From Streptomyces sp. MP131-18 (GTDB lineage Bacteria > Actinomycetota > Actinomycetes > Streptomycetales > Streptomycetaceae), in NCBI RefSeq assembly GCF_001984575.1, contig NZ_LZNS01000001.1, positions 2,609,258-2,673,257 on the forward strand: DNA of 64,000 bases. The letters run 5' to 3'. Position 1 is the stretch's first letter, and each line of letters opens with the position of its first letter. Below the pieces are notes generated by a model, which was not told the DNA's origin, made no database searches, and saw nothing but the letters and a program-made list of their open reading frames with translations. Shown here in pieces: positions 17,254-25,603 of the stretch. The position numbers and the translations under genes were made by a program.

Positions 17254-18429
17254 ATGGCTACCGATACCCCCCAGGCCCGGGGCGCGACGGGCACGCTCCC
17301 CACGGAAGACGCGGTGCGGGCCGCCCTGACGCGGGTGAACGATCCGGAGATCCACCGGCCCATCACCGACCTCGGCATGGTCAAGTCCGTGGACATCGCC
17401 GCCGACGGCACGGTCACCGTCGGGGTGTATCTGACGATCGCGGGCTGCCCCATGCGGGACTCCATCACGGCCGACGTGACGGCGGCGGTCCGCGCGGTCG
17501 ACGGCGTCTCCGGGGTGCGCGTCGATCTCGACGTGATGAGCGACGAGCAGCGCAAGGACCTCGCGGCCTCGCTGCGCGGCGGCAAGGCCGAGCGGGAGAT
17601 CCCGTTCGCCCAGCCCGGCTCGCTGACCCGCGTCTACGCGGTCGCCTCGGGCAAGGGCGGCGTCGGCAAGTCCTCCGTCACCGTCAACCTGGCCGCGGCC
17701 CTGGCGGCCGACGGGCTGAAGGTCGGCGTGGTGGACGCCGACATCTACGGCCACTCGGTGCCGCGCATGCTGGGCACGGACGCCAGGCCGACCCAGGTGG
17801 AAGACATGATCATGCCGCCGTCGGCGCACGGCGTGAAGGTGATCTCCATCGGGATGTTCACGCCGGGCAACGCGCCCGTGGTGTGGCGGGGCCCGATGCT
17901 GCACCGTGCACTCCAGCAGTTTCTCGCGGACGTCTACTGGGGCGACCTCGACGTGCTGCTCCTCGACCTGCCGCCCGGCACGGGCGACATCGCGATCTCC
18001 GTCGCGCAGCTCGTTCCCGGTGCGGAGATTCTGGTGGTGACCACGCCGCAGCAGGCTGCCGCCGAGGTCGCGGAGCGGGCCGGCTCGATCGCCGTGCAGA
18101 CGCACCAGAAGATCGTCGGCGTCGTGGAGAACATGGCGGGCCTGCCCTGCCCGCACTGCGGCGAGATGGTCGACGTGTTCGGCACGGGCGGCGGCCGGCG
18201 GGTCGCGGAGGGCCTGACGCGGACGACGGGGGCGGAGGTCCCGGTGCTCGGCTCCATCCCGATCGACGTGCGGCTGCGGGAGGGCGGCGACGAGGGCAAG
18301 CCCGTCGTGCTGTCCGACCCGGACTCACCGGCCGGCGCCGCGCTCCGCGAGGTGGCCGCCGCGCTCGGCGTGCGGCAGCGGGGACTCGCCGGGATGTCGC
18401 TCGGCATCACCCCGCGCAACAAGTTCTGA
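17254..18429 (+). CDS. mrp: Mrp/NBP35-family ATP-binding iron-sulfur carrier
   Basis: A 391-aa P-loop protein that binds and transfers Fe-S clusters. An N-terminal MIP18/FeS-assembly domain (about 16-92) precedes the ParA/MinD-type ATPase with deviant Walker A GKGGVGKS (133-140). A CPHC motif (299-302) supplies the cluster-binding cysteines. The ATG at 17254 matches the family N terminus. It is flanked by a divergent lipoprotein and followed by a hairpin terminator. Mrp also lies a few genes from sigE-htrA-tatB in mycobacteria, which supports the assignment. Confidence 0.93.
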   Translation: MATDTPQARGATGTLPTEDAVRAALTRVNDPEIHRPITDLGMVKSVDIAADGTVTVGVYLTIAGCPMRDSITADVTAAVRAVDGVSGVRVDLDVMSDEQRKDLAASLRGGKAEREIPFAQPGSLTRVYAVASGKGGVGKSSVTVNLAAALAADGLKVGVVDADIYGHSVPRMLGTDARPTQVEDMIMPPSAHGVKVISIGMFTPGNAPVVWRGPMLHRALQQFLADVYWGDLDVLLLDLPPGTGDIAISVAQLVPGAEILVVTTPQQAAAEVAERAGSIAVQTHQKIVGVVENMAGLPCPHCGEMVDVFGTGGGRRVAEGLTRTTGAEVPVLGSIPIDVRLREGGDEGKPVVLSDPDSPAGAALREVAAALGVRQRGLAGMSLGITPRNKF

Positions 18430-18431
18430 CG

Positions 18432-18466
18432 GGTCCCGGTGGGCGGCCAGGCCGCCCACCGGGACC
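18432..18466. terminator. Bidirectional terminator after mrp
   Basis: A perfect 16-bp GC-rich stem (18432-18447 with 18451-18466) and a CAG loop. It occupies the 44-bp gap between the convergent stops of mrp and the 226-aa hypothetical gene, so it can serve both strands. Confidence 0.8.
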
Positions 18467-18473
18467 GCGGCCC

Positions 18474-19154
18474 CTAGGCGTAGCTCTCGATGTCCTTGAC
18501 CACGGCGAAGCCGAGGCCGTACGCGCTCATCCCGCGCCCGTAGGCGCCGATGTGCACGTCGTGCTGCGCGGCCCCCGCCAGCACCCAGCCGTACTCCGAC
18601 TCCCGGTAGTGGAAGTCGGTGGGGACGCCGTCCACCGGCAGGGACAGCACGGTCCAGGTACCGCCGTGCAGGTCGTCGGCCAGCTCCCAGGCGATGGCGG
18701 TCTGCTGTTCGAGCCAGTCCTGCCGCAGCGCCCGTTCCAGCTGCGAGGGCCAGGTGCACGACAGCAGGCCGGAACCGGCCAGCCACGCGGCGGAGGACAC
18801 CGTCGTGGCCTCCAGGAGCCCCGTGCCGTCCGGGCTGCGCCGCACCGGGCGGCTGGCAACGGTCACCACGACCGCGAACCGCTGCTCCTCGTCCTCGAGC
18901 TCCCCCCGCAGCGACGGCTCGTCGCCGTGGCCCGTGGAGCCGTGCTCCACGGCCCCGTCCGCGGAGACCCCGACCTGCATCAGCCAGCGGGGGCCCGTGA
19001 ACGCCTCGTCCAGTCCGTACCAGGGGAAGCCCGCCATCAGATAGCCTTCCACCGCGCGGCGCGCCCCCGGGACCCCCTGCGGCGCGCCCCCGCCCCCGGA
19101 CGCGCCTGGGCCGCCTGCGGAGTCCTGCGGCTCTGCCCGACTCGTCGTCTCCAT
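18474..19154 (-). CDS. Conserved hypothetical protein
   Basis: A 226-aa soluble protein that I cannot place in a family. It has a Gly/Ala/Pro-rich N terminus (to about 30) and then a mixed alpha/beta region rich in Trp with TWPSQLERALRQDWLEQQ and RESEYGWVLAGAAQHDVHIG. No signal peptide, membrane span or metal motif stands out. ATG at 19154. It is transcribed toward the mrp terminator and lies downstream of tatB on the same strand after a 134-bp gap, so it probably has its own promoter. Confidence 0.65.
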   Translation of the reverse strand: METTSRAEPQDSAGGPGASGGGGAPQGVPGARRAVEGYLMAGFPWYGLDEAFTGPRWLMQVGVSADGAVEHGSTGHGDEPSLRGELEDEEQRFAVVVTVASRPVRRSPDGTGLLEATTVSSAAWLAGSGLLSCTWPSQLERALRQDWLEQQTAIAWELADDLHGGTWTVLSLPVDGVPTDFHYRESEYGWVLAGAAQHDVHIGAYGRGMSAYGLGFAVVKDIESYA

Positions 19155-19288
19155 GTAACGCGACGCCTCCTCGTTGCCCTCGTCCTGGGCTCACCCCGGA
19201 CATAGGGAGGATAGCCATACAGGTCCGGGGTGTCGGGCATGCCTGGAGATCAAGTGGTGTCATATGCCCCGAAGGGCGGCGCATCCAC

Positions 19289-19795
19289 TCAGGTGGCGTC
19301 GGCGTCGAACGGCGGGGGGTCCTTGGGGGCCGCGGCCTGCGGGGCGGCGTCGTCCTTCTTGCTCAGCGACACGGAACCGGCCGCTGCCGCCGTGCCCGCG
19401 GCGGCGCCCGCCGCGGCGGCCGTGGCACCGGTGCCACCGGGGGACTTCTTCGCCAGGCGGCTCTCCGGGGTGCGGCCGTTGACCGCGTCGGTCACCTCGG
19501 TCAGCTCTTTGCGCATGTCGAGGCTGCTGGTGAGCTCTTTGAGACCGAGGTCGTCGTTGTCCAGCAGGTGCTTCTTCGCGAAGCGGCGGGGATTGAGATC
19601 CTCGAACTCGAAGTCCTTGAACTCGGGCCCCAGCTCGCTGCGGATGTCCTGCTTGGCGCTGTCGGAGAACTCGCGGATCTTCCTGATGAAATTGGCCGCG
19701 TCCTGGATCATCTTCGGCAGCTTCTCCGGGCCGAAAACCAGGATGGCGAGGATGATCAGCGTGATGAACTCCAGTGACCCTATATCGAAGAACAC
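19289..19795 (-). CDS. tatB: Sec-independent protein translocase subunit TatB
   Basis: A 168-aa membrane protein of the twin-arginine translocase. The short N terminus, a single span (about 5-21, with LEFITLIILAILVFGPEKLP), the GPEKLP hinge and an amphipathic helix are characteristic. A long Ala/Lys-rich C-terminal extension (from about 110) is typical of actinobacterial TatB. The GTG start follows GGGAG. It helps TatC recognise folded RR-signal preproteins. The location downstream of htrA, anti-sigma and sigma-E genes is the same as in mycobacteria, linking protein export with envelope stress. Confidence 0.92.
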   Translation of the reverse strand: MFFDIGSLEFITLIILAILVFGPEKLPKMIQDAANFIRKIREFSDSAKQDIRSELGPEFKDFEFEDLNPRRFAKKHLLDNDDLGLKELTSSLDMRKELTEVTDAVNGRTPESRLAKKSPGGTGATAAAAGAAAGTAAAAGSVSLSKKDDAAPQAAAPKDPPPFDADAT

Positions 19796-19916
19796 CTGAC
19801 AGCTCCCTCACGCATACGGTAGATGGCCACGGTACCCGGCAACGGCTGCGGACGGGAGACGGCGTACCTCAACGATGCGGTGAACGACGGGCCAAGAGCA
19901 CGCCGAGCGCCCCGTC

Positions 19917-21329
19917 TCAGTCACTGTAGGCCTCCCCCAGGGTGACGGGCAGTGAGATCTCGTCACCGTCCCGTTCGATGGTCAGCTCCAGCTCGTCACC
20001 TGGCCGGTGGCTGCGGATCTTGACGATCAGCTCGTCGCTGCCCCGCACCGGCTCGCCGTCGACCGCGGTGATGACGTCGCCCTCCTCCACGCCCGCCTCG
20101 TCGGCCGGGCTGCCGGGCTCGACCGCCCGGCCGCCCGAGGCACTGCCGATGCGGGCGCCGTCACCGGGGTAGCCGGTGTCCAGCGTGACGCCGATGACCG
20201 GGTGGCTGGCCCGCCCGGTGTTGATCAGCTGCTCGGCCACGTCCTTGGCCTGGTTGACCGGGATGGCGAAGCCGAGGCCCACGCTGCCCGACTGCCCCGG
20301 GTCCAAGCCGCCGCTGTCCGCGGTGCGGATCGCACTGTTGACGCCGATGACCCGGCCGCTGCCGTCGACCAGAGGGCCGCCGGAGTTCCCCGGGTTGATC
20401 GGGGCGTCGGTCTGGAGCGCGTTGACGTAGCTGATGTCCGAGCCGTCCGCCTCCGCACCGCCCGCCGTGATCGGCCGCTCGGTGGCGCTGATGATGCCGG
20501 AGGTGACGGTGCCCGCCAGATCGAACGGGGCGCCGATCGCCACCACCGGGTCGCCGACGCGCACCGCGTCGGAGTCGCCGAGCGGCAGCGGGCTCAGCCC
20601 CGAGACCCCGGTCACCTTGACCACGGCCAGGTCGTAGCCGCTGTCCTGGCCGATGACCTCGGCCTGCGCCCTGTCCCCGCTGCTGAACGTGACGTCTATC
20701 ACGCCGCTTTCCGCGGCCGGGCGCACCACGTGCGCGTTCGTGAGGATGTGCCCCTCGTCGTCCAGCACGAAGCCGGTGCCGCCGCCCAGGGTGACGACGC
20801 CCGGTAGCACCTCCGCGGCGATGCCGGCGATGCTGCCCTCGGGGGGCGGCGACTCACCGGCCGTGGCCTGTGGCAGCCTCACCTCGCTGAACAGGCCCTC
20901 CCGCTCCAGGTACACCCCGATCCCGCCGCCGAGGACGCCGGCCACCAGGGCGATCACCGCCGCCCCCGCGACCAGCCGCCCGGCCCGCCCGCGGCCGGCC
21001 GGCGGCTGCTGCGGGGCGGGGTGGGCCTGCGGCACCGGCGTGCCGCCGTGCGGTGTGGCCCACGGGTCGTAACGCGGCCCCTCGGAACGCGCCTGCGGGG
21101 CGGGGCCCTGCGCGGGCGGGGGCAGTTGGGTGCCCGCGGGCGGGGTCGGGTCGGGCCGCTGCACGGGGGGCGCGGGCGCCCAGGGGCCCGGCTGCCCGTA
21201 CGGCGGTGTGCCGTACGGGTCCTGGCCCGCCGACTCCGCGTCATCACCCGCGCCTGATCCCCAGGCGGGCTGCGAGGCGGCCTGGTGGCCGGGAAGGCTG
21301 TTGCCCTTGTCCATGGCGGCTTTCCCCAT
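19917..21329 (-). CDS. htrA: HtrA/DegQ-like membrane-anchored serine protease
   Basis: A 470-aa S1C trypsin-like protease that degrades or refolds damaged proteins on the outer face of the membrane. A Pro/Gly/Gln-rich cytoplasmic segment (1-115) leads to one membrane span (119-141). The catalytic triad is His200 (NAHVV), Asp233 (DLAVV) and Ser316 (GNSGGP), followed by a C-terminal PDZ domain (about 375-462). The start is ATG 21329, with ATG 21314 as alternative. It lies 56 bp after the anti-sigma gene and 121 bp before tatB, all same strand. Regulation by the upstream sigma factor, as in mycobacterial sigE-rseA-htrA, is likely. Confidence 0.92.
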   Translation of the reverse strand: MGKAAMDKGNSLPGHQAASQPAWGSGAGDDAESAGQDPYGTPPYGQPGPWAPAPPVQRPDPTPPAGTQLPPPAQGPAPQARSEGPRYDPWATPHGGTPVPQAHPAPQQPPAGRGRAGRLVAGAAVIALVAGVLGGGIGVYLEREGLFSEVRLPQATAGESPPPEGSIAGIAAEVLPGVVTLGGGTGFVLDDEGHILTNAHVVRPAAESGVIDVTFSSGDRAQAEVIGQDSGYDLAVVKVTGVSGLSPLPLGDSDAVRVGDPVVAIGAPFDLAGTVTSGIISATERPITAGGAEADGSDISYVNALQTDAPINPGNSGGPLVDGSGRVIGVNSAIRTADSGGLDPGQSGSVGLGFAIPVNQAKDVAEQLINTGRASHPVIGVTLDTGYPGDGARIGSASGGRAVEPGSPADEAGVEEGDVITAVDGEPVRGSDELIVKIRSHRPGDELELTIERDGDEISLPVTLGEAYSD

Positions 21330-21385
21330 CGTCTCCGCGGCGTCCTGGTCCCGGCTGAGAATTGAACCAGGTCAGTCGCCCGAAA

Positions 21386-22189
21386 TCAGCGAGGACTCAG
21401 CGCATTCAGAATGCTCGGTGCGGCCGAGGGATCGGCGTCCGCGCCGAGGCCCAGGCCCGTGCCGAGCAGCGGGAACAACTGCCCGCTGGTCCCGATCGGC
21501 CCGGCCGGGGCGCTGAGCAGCGCAAGTCCTGCGGCCTGGGCGGTCAGCACCGCGGGCAGCCGGTTTTCATCCTCCGAACGCGCGGCCGGTGGGCGGGCCA
21601 CGTTCACCGTGCTGGCGCCGCTGCCGGCGGATACCGCGCTGGGCGGGGCGGAACCGGCCGTGGTCGTCGCGGTGCCGACACTGCTGACCGCCCCGCCGAT
21701 GGCGAACGCCGCCAGCGAGACCGCGCCCGCGGCGGCGAAGGCGAGCCGGTGGCCGCGGTGCACCCGCGCGGCCCCCGGCTCATGTATCCGGAAGCCACGC
21801 TCGCCGCCGAGGGTGGGCGGGCCGAGCAGCGAGTCACGCTGGCGCCCGCCCGGCAGCAGGTCAAGGCGCAGGGCCGATGATCGCTTGGCCGGCGGCTCGT
21901 CGCGGTCGTCCGGCACGTCGTCGTCGGCGGGCGCGGTCGGACCCGCGTCGGCCGCGGGCAGTCCCTGGAGCCTGGCCAGCAGCCCGTCGGACGGGCCGGG
22001 CAGCGGGCTGCGCGCGAACACGCTCTTGACCTCGCGCTGCGCGTCCGCCTCCGCCTTGCAGTGCGCGCAGGTGGCGAGGTGGGCCAGCACGCGGTCCCTG
22101 CTGTCGTGGGACAGCTCACCGTCGACAAGGGCCGCCAGGCTCTCCCCGAGGTGGTGGTCGGACCGGCCGGTGCCCTCGGGACCGCTCAC
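21386..22189 (-). CDS. Zinc-finger anti-sigma factor (RseA-like)
   Basis: A 267-aa membrane anti-sigma factor. The N-terminal ZAS domain has HLATCAHC (His37, Cys41, Cys44, the HxxxCxxC motif), which should bind the sigma factor encoded just upstream and release it on stress. A membrane span is at about 150-172 and the remainder lies outside. The GTG start overlaps the sigma gene stop (GTGA, 22186-22189), so the two are translationally coupled at near-equal amounts, expected for sigma/anti-sigma pairs. It precedes htrA. Redox-sensing by the Zn-Cys site is possible but not shown. Confidence 0.87.
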   Translation of the reverse strand: MSGPEGTGRSDHHLGESLAALVDGELSHDSRDRVLAHLATCAHCKAEADAQREVKSVFARSPLPGPSDGLLARLQGLPAADAGPTAPADDDVPDDRDEPPAKRSSALRLDLLPGGRQRDSLLGPPTLGGERGFRIHEPGAARVHRGHRLAFAAAGAVSLAAFAIGGAVSSVGTATTTAGSAPPSAVSAGSGASTVNVARPPAARSEDENRLPAVLTAQAAGLALLSAPAGPIGTSGQLFPLLGTGLGLGADADPSAAPSILNALSPR

Positions 22190-22995
22190 TCCGCCCCGCC
22201 TTCCTCCGCACGCGTCCCCGCGGGGACGGCGGCGAGGACGGAGTCCTCCCGCTCCACCCGCTCGGAACGGACGCGGGGCGAACGGTGGCGCAGCGCCTTG
22301 CGCAGGTGCGAACGTCCGCGGTGAATCCGGCTGCGCACCGTGCCGAGCTTCACGCCGAGCGTGGTGGCGATCTCCTCGTAGCTCAGGCCCTCGATGTCGC
22401 AGAGCACCACGGCGGCACGGAAGTCGGGCGCGAGGGTGTCCAGCGCCTGCTGCACGTCGGCGTCGAAGTGGGTGTCGTTGAAGTGCTGCTGGGGCGTGGG
22501 CTCGCGGCTGGGCAGCCGGTCGGCGGCGTCCTCGCCGAGGGCGTCGAACCGGATGCGCTGCTTGCGGCGCACGGAGTCCAGGAACAGGTTGGTCGTGATG
22601 CGGTGCAGCCAGCCCTCGAACGTGCCGGGGGTGTACGTGGACAGCGAACGGAAGACGCGGACGAAGACCTCCTGCGTGAGGTCCTCGGCATCGTGCTGGT
22701 TGCCCGTGAGACGGTACGCCAGCCGGTAGACGCGCGCGCTGTGGGTGCTGACGATCTCTTCCCAGCTCGGCGGCGCCCACGTGGCGCTGTCGGAGCCCTC
22801 GTTGAACGTGGCGACGGTCGTGGTGGTGCCGTCGGCCGCGTCGGCGGTGGCCTGCGCCCGGTCGGCGTCAGCGTTCTCTGTCACGGAATTCGGCCCGCCG
22901 GAAGACCGCAGGAAGCGTTTGAGCGCCCCCCGGCCGGTGGACGTGGCCGCACCTCCCCTGTCGGCTCTGGTGGTGTCCAGTGGAGTCCCTACCAT
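22186..22995 (-). CDS. sigE: ECF RNA polymerase sigma factor, SigE group
   Basis: A 269-aa ECF sigma factor directing RNA polymerase to envelope-stress promoters. A long, low-complexity N terminus (1-80) is followed by region 2 ([20 protein letters not shown] and the WLHRITTN promoter-melting part) and region 4 ([20 protein letters not shown], recognising the -35). The ATG has GAGG upstream. The gene is first in the order sigma, anti-sigma, htrA, tatB, and an O-methyltransferase is divergent, matching Rv1220c-Rv1224 of M. tuberculosis. A matching ECF-type promoter (GGGAAC, 17 bp, CGTT) lies upstream, suggesting autoregulation. The name follows the mycobacterial SigE group, not the S. coelicolor cell-envelope SigE. 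Confidence 0.88.
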   Translation of the reverse strand: MVGTPLDTTRADRGGAATSTGRGALKRFLRSSGGPNSVTENADADRAQATADAADGTTTTVATFNEGSDSATWAPPSWEEIVSTHSARVYRLAYRLTGNQHDAEDLTQEVFVRVFRSLSTYTPGTFEGWLHRITTNLFLDSVRRKQRIRFDALGEDAADRLPSREPTPQQHFNDTHFDADVQQALDTLAPDFRAAVVLCDIEGLSYEEIATTLGVKLGTVRSRIHRGRSHLRKALRHRSPRVRSERVEREDSVLAAVPAGTRAEEGGAE

Positions 22996-23076
22996 AGCCA
23001 CCTCGCCCGTTAGCTCCGGATAAGCATTTCTTGACGGCTTTCCGCCGGCGCCGCTGCGGGCGGCCCCGATCGATCC

Positions 23077-23103
23077 AACGTCCGGTCCGGGCGCCCTGTT
23101 CCC
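23077..23103 (-). promoter_or_regulatory. Putative ECF sigma promoter for sigE
   Basis: On the minus strand GGGAAC (23098-23103) is followed after 17 nt by CGTT (23077-23080), the pattern GGAAC-N16/17-CGTT used by many ECF sigmas. The predicted start of transcription would be about 75 nt before the sigE start codon. It fits autoregulation by the encoded sigma factor. Read from sequence pattern only. Confidence 0.55.
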
Positions 23104-23155
23104 CCGCGGAGTCGATACAGTCAAAGCGCGTGAAAGACGGGGACAGGAGAGGGCC

Positions 23156-23806
23156 ATTACCGGCAACCGGCTGACGAGCTGGGCGTTCGCCGAGGCGTAT
23201 GGCGCACCGGACGCCGAGACCGCCGAGGGTGCGGCGCTCCGATGGGCCCGCGACCGGGCCGGGGAGGCCGGGGTGCGCCCGGTGTCGCCCGGCACCGGGG
23301 ACGCCCTCCGGCTGCTCGCCGCCGCGACGGCGGCCAGGGCGGTGGTCGAGATCGGCACGGGCGCCGGGGTGTCCGGCATCCACCTGCTGGCGGGCATGCG
23401 GCCGGACGCGGTGCTGACGACGGTGGACGTCGAGCCGGAGCGGCAGCAGTTCGCCCGGCAGGCGTTCCGTATGGCGGGGCACGCGGCCAACCGCACGCGG
23501 GTCATCCCCGGCCACGCCCTCGACGTGCTGCCGCGGCTGACCGACGGCGGCTATGACCTGGTGTTCTGCGACGGCGACCGGCTCGAATGCCTGGAGTACC
23601 TCGCAGAATCGTTGCGGCTGTTGCGGCCGGGCGGGCTCGTCTGCTTCGCCGGGGTCTTCGCCGGCGGCCGCACGGTGGACTCGGCCGCGCAGCCCACCGA
23701 GGTGCGCAAGCTGCGCGAGCTGCTGCGCGCCGTCCGTGAGAGCAAGGAGCTGGTGCCTGCGCTGCTCCCGGTCGGCGATGGGCTGCTGTGCGCCGCGCGG
23801 GCCTGA
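23156..23806 (+). CDS. O-methyltransferase family 3
   Basis: A 216-aa SAM-dependent O-methyltransferase. The SAM loop is [10 protein letters not shown] and the acidic FCDGDRLE region forms the metal/substrate site of the catechol-type family. The preferred start is ATT at 23156, six nt after GGAG, because the resulting [16 protein letters not shown] terminus is conserved-looking and no ATG, GTG or TTG occurs in frame upstream. GTG at 23273 would remove 39 residues and the N-terminal helix. It is divergent from sigE as in mycobacterial Rv1220c and ends in a bidirectional terminator. The substrate is unknown. Confidence 0.8.
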   Translation: MTGNRLTSWAFAEAYGAPDAETAEGAALRWARDRAGEAGVRPVSPGTGDALRLLAAATAARAVVEIGTGAGVSGIHLLAGMRPDAVLTTVDVEPERQQFARQAFRMAGHAANRTRVIPGHALDVLPRLTDGGYDLVFCDGDRLECLEYLAESLRLLRPGGLVCFAGVFAGGRTVDSAAQPTEVRKLRELLRAVRESKELVPALLPVGDGLLCAARA

Positions 23807-23834
23807 CGGCCGCGGGCGGCGCGGCGGACAAGAC

Positions 23835-23868
23835 GGCGCTGCCCCGGACGACCTTCCGGGGCAGCGCC
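23835..23868. terminator. Bidirectional terminator, methyltransferase/DUF3117
   Basis: A 13-bp perfect GC stem (23835-23847 with 23856-23868) and an 8-nt loop. It lies in the 88-bp gap between the convergent stops of the O-methyltransferase and DUF3117 genes. Confidence 0.75.
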
Positions 23869-23894
23869 GACGAGTCAGCTCGGAGCGCGGCGGC

Positions 23895-24062
23895 TCAGCC
23901 GGTCACCTTCTTCAGCTCCTCATCGAGCGCGACTGCTTCGTCAGGAGTCAGCTCGACGACGAGTCGGCCACCGCCTTCGAGCGGAACGCGCATGATGATG
24001 CCCCGCCCCTCCTTGGTCACCTCAAGCGGACCATCGCCCGTCCGCGGCTTCATGGCCGCCAT
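23895..24062 (-). CDS. DUF3117 domain protein
   Basis: A 55-aa protein covering the whole DUF3117 family: it starts MAAMKPRTGDGPLEV and ends in DEELKKVTG. It is small, soluble and without Cys, and is found in nearly all actinobacteria near the sigE/methyltransferase locus. The mycobacterial counterpart (Rv1211) has been described as a calmodulin-like protein, though I see no clear EF-hand here. A purine-rich GGAAGGGG precedes the ATG by 7 nt. A GATAAT hexamer about 95 bp upstream (near 24152) could be its -10 box. Function is not established. Confidence 0.9.
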   Translation of the reverse strand: MAAMKPRTGDGPLEVTKEGRGIIMRVPLEGGGRLVVELTPDEAVALDEELKKVTG

Positions 24063-24268
24063 GCTCGTTCCCCTTCCTGAACCAGCTCGTCGAAGCCGAC
24101 AACACGAGGGTCACCGGCGTCGAACACATTGCTTGCCGCCATTATCCCGCATGGAACGTGCCGATGACCAACATTGGGCGGTATAGCTTCGGCAACGCAC
24201 ACGCGCAAAACCACTCAATTCGCCGATTGTCCCGCGATAGCTCGGATGACTGCGCCATGCTGTGCGGC

Positions 24269-25060
24269 ATGGCCGACACCGACACCGTGCTCTACGACGT
24301 AACCGACGGTCTCGCGACTGTCACGCTGAATCGCCCCGAGGCGATGAATGCCCTGAATGTGACGGCGAAGGAAGCGCTGCGCGACTCGTTGCGGCGGGCG
24401 GCGGGGGATTCCGAGGTGCGCGCCGTTCTCCTCACCGGCCGCGGACGGGCCTTCTGCGTCGGGCAGGACCTCAAGGAACACACCGCGGCATTGGCGGAAG
24501 AAGACGACGCGATGCGCACCGTCGCCCTGCACTACAACCCGGTCGTCAGCGCCATCGCGGGAATGCGGAAACCCGTGGTGGCCGCGGTGAACGGAGTGGC
24601 GGCGGGGGCCGGATTCGGCTTCGCGCTGGCGGCGGACTACCGCGTCGTGGCCCACGGCGCCTCATTCAGCACCGCGTTCGCGGGAATTGCGCTCACGGCC
24701 GACTCGGGACTGTCCTGGACCCTCCAGCGGTTCGTGGGCCCCGGTCGCGCGGCGGATCTGCTGCTCTTCCCGCGGAAGATCGACGCCGCGGAGGCCGAAC
24801 GGCTCGGCATCGCCCAGCGGGTGGTGCCGGACGACGAACTGCCGGAAACCGCACGGGAGATCGCCCGCGCCCTGGCGGCGGGCCCCACGCGCGCCTACGC
24901 CGCGATCAAGGAGTCGCTCGCCTTCGCGGCCGGCCATCCGCTGACCGAGACCCTGGAAGTGGAGGCCGCGCTCCAGTCCGAGGCGGGGGCCACGGCCGAC
25001 CACCGGGCGGCCGTGGCCGCGTTCGCCAAGAAGGAACGGCCGCGCTTCCGCGGCGCGTGA
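24269..25060 (+). CDS. Enoyl-CoA hydratase/isomerase family protein
   Basis: A 263-aa crotonase-fold enzyme, most like PaaG-type isomerases/hydratases. The oxyanion segments TGRGRAFCVGQDLKEH (about 60-75) and AAVNGVAAGAGFGFAL (106-121) are visible. Of the usual catalytic acids, Asp after SALTADSG-like region is present (LTADSGLSW), fitting an isomerase. The start is ATG 24269, with ATG 24257 as alternative. No clear ribosome site is seen, so a leaderless or weakly translated mRNA is possible. It occupies the place where mycobacteria have tagA. Substrate unknown. Confidence 0.82.
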   Translation: MADTDTVLYDVTDGLATVTLNRPEAMNALNVTAKEALRDSLRRAAGDSEVRAVLLTGRGRAFCVGQDLKEHTAALAEEDDAMRTVALHYNPVVSAIAGMRKPVVAAVNGVAAGAGFGFALAADYRVVAHGASFSTAFAGIALTADSGLSWTLQRFVGPGRAADLLLFPRKIDAAEAERLGIAQRVVPDDELPETAREIARALAAGPTRAYAAIKESLAFAAGHPLTETLEVEAALQSEAGATADHRAAVAAFAKKERPRFRGA

Positions 25061-25088
25061 GCGCCGCGGCACCGGCTGCCCGCGGGTC

Positions 25089-25448
25089 TCAGGCCGGGTC
25101 CTTCGGCGGCGCGGTGTCCTTGGGCCCGGCCGGGGCCGAGGCGCCGGCCAGTGCCGTCTCCAGCTCCGTGATCCGCGCGTCGCGCTCGGCCAGCTCGGCC
25201 GCGAGCCGGTCGAGCACGTCGTCGACCTCGGCCATCCGGTAGCCGCGCGGCGCCACCGGCAGCCGCACCCGCACCACGTCCGCCGGGCCCACCGGCCGGT
25301 CCATCGGCAGCGGGTCGTCCAGCCGGTCCGGCTCCGCGTCGGCCAGCCCGCCGGCCGCAGGACCGCCGGACCCGTCGCCGCTGCCCAGCACCGCGAGCGT
25401 GACCGCGGCGATCACCACGACCATCGCCGCCATCAGAAACCAGAACAC
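25089..25448 (-). CDS. DivIVA-like domain membrane protein
   Basis: A 119-aa protein. One N-terminal membrane span (residues 4-24, rich in Val/Ala) precedes an acidic linker and a DivIVA-like motif (RGYRMAEVDDVLDRLAAELA) with a short coiled coil (to about 105) that could bind at curved membranes or in a polar complex. The GTG start at 25448 is supported by GGGGGAG 8 nt upstream; further upstream codons would run into the folP gene's promoter. The equivalent protein is next to folP2 in mycobacteria (Rv1209, from memory). Function unknown. Confidence 0.75.
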   Translation of the reverse strand: MFWFLMAAMVVVIAAVTLAVLGSGDGSGGPAAGGLADAEPDRLDDPLPMDRPVGPADVVRVRLPVAPRGYRMAEVDDVLDRLAAELAERDARITELETALAGASAPAGPKDTAPPKDPA

Positions 25449-25603
25449 GAAAACTGCTCCCCCTTGCCTCGTCGTTGGCGCCTCGTCCGCGGCGCGTCCG
25501 GCCGCTGTGCCGATCGTCGCACGCCCCGCCGACAGCGGCGGGCGGGTAGGTTCGAAGCGTACGCCGCCGCCGCGGGTCGGGCGAGAACGAAAGAGCTGAG
25601 CTG

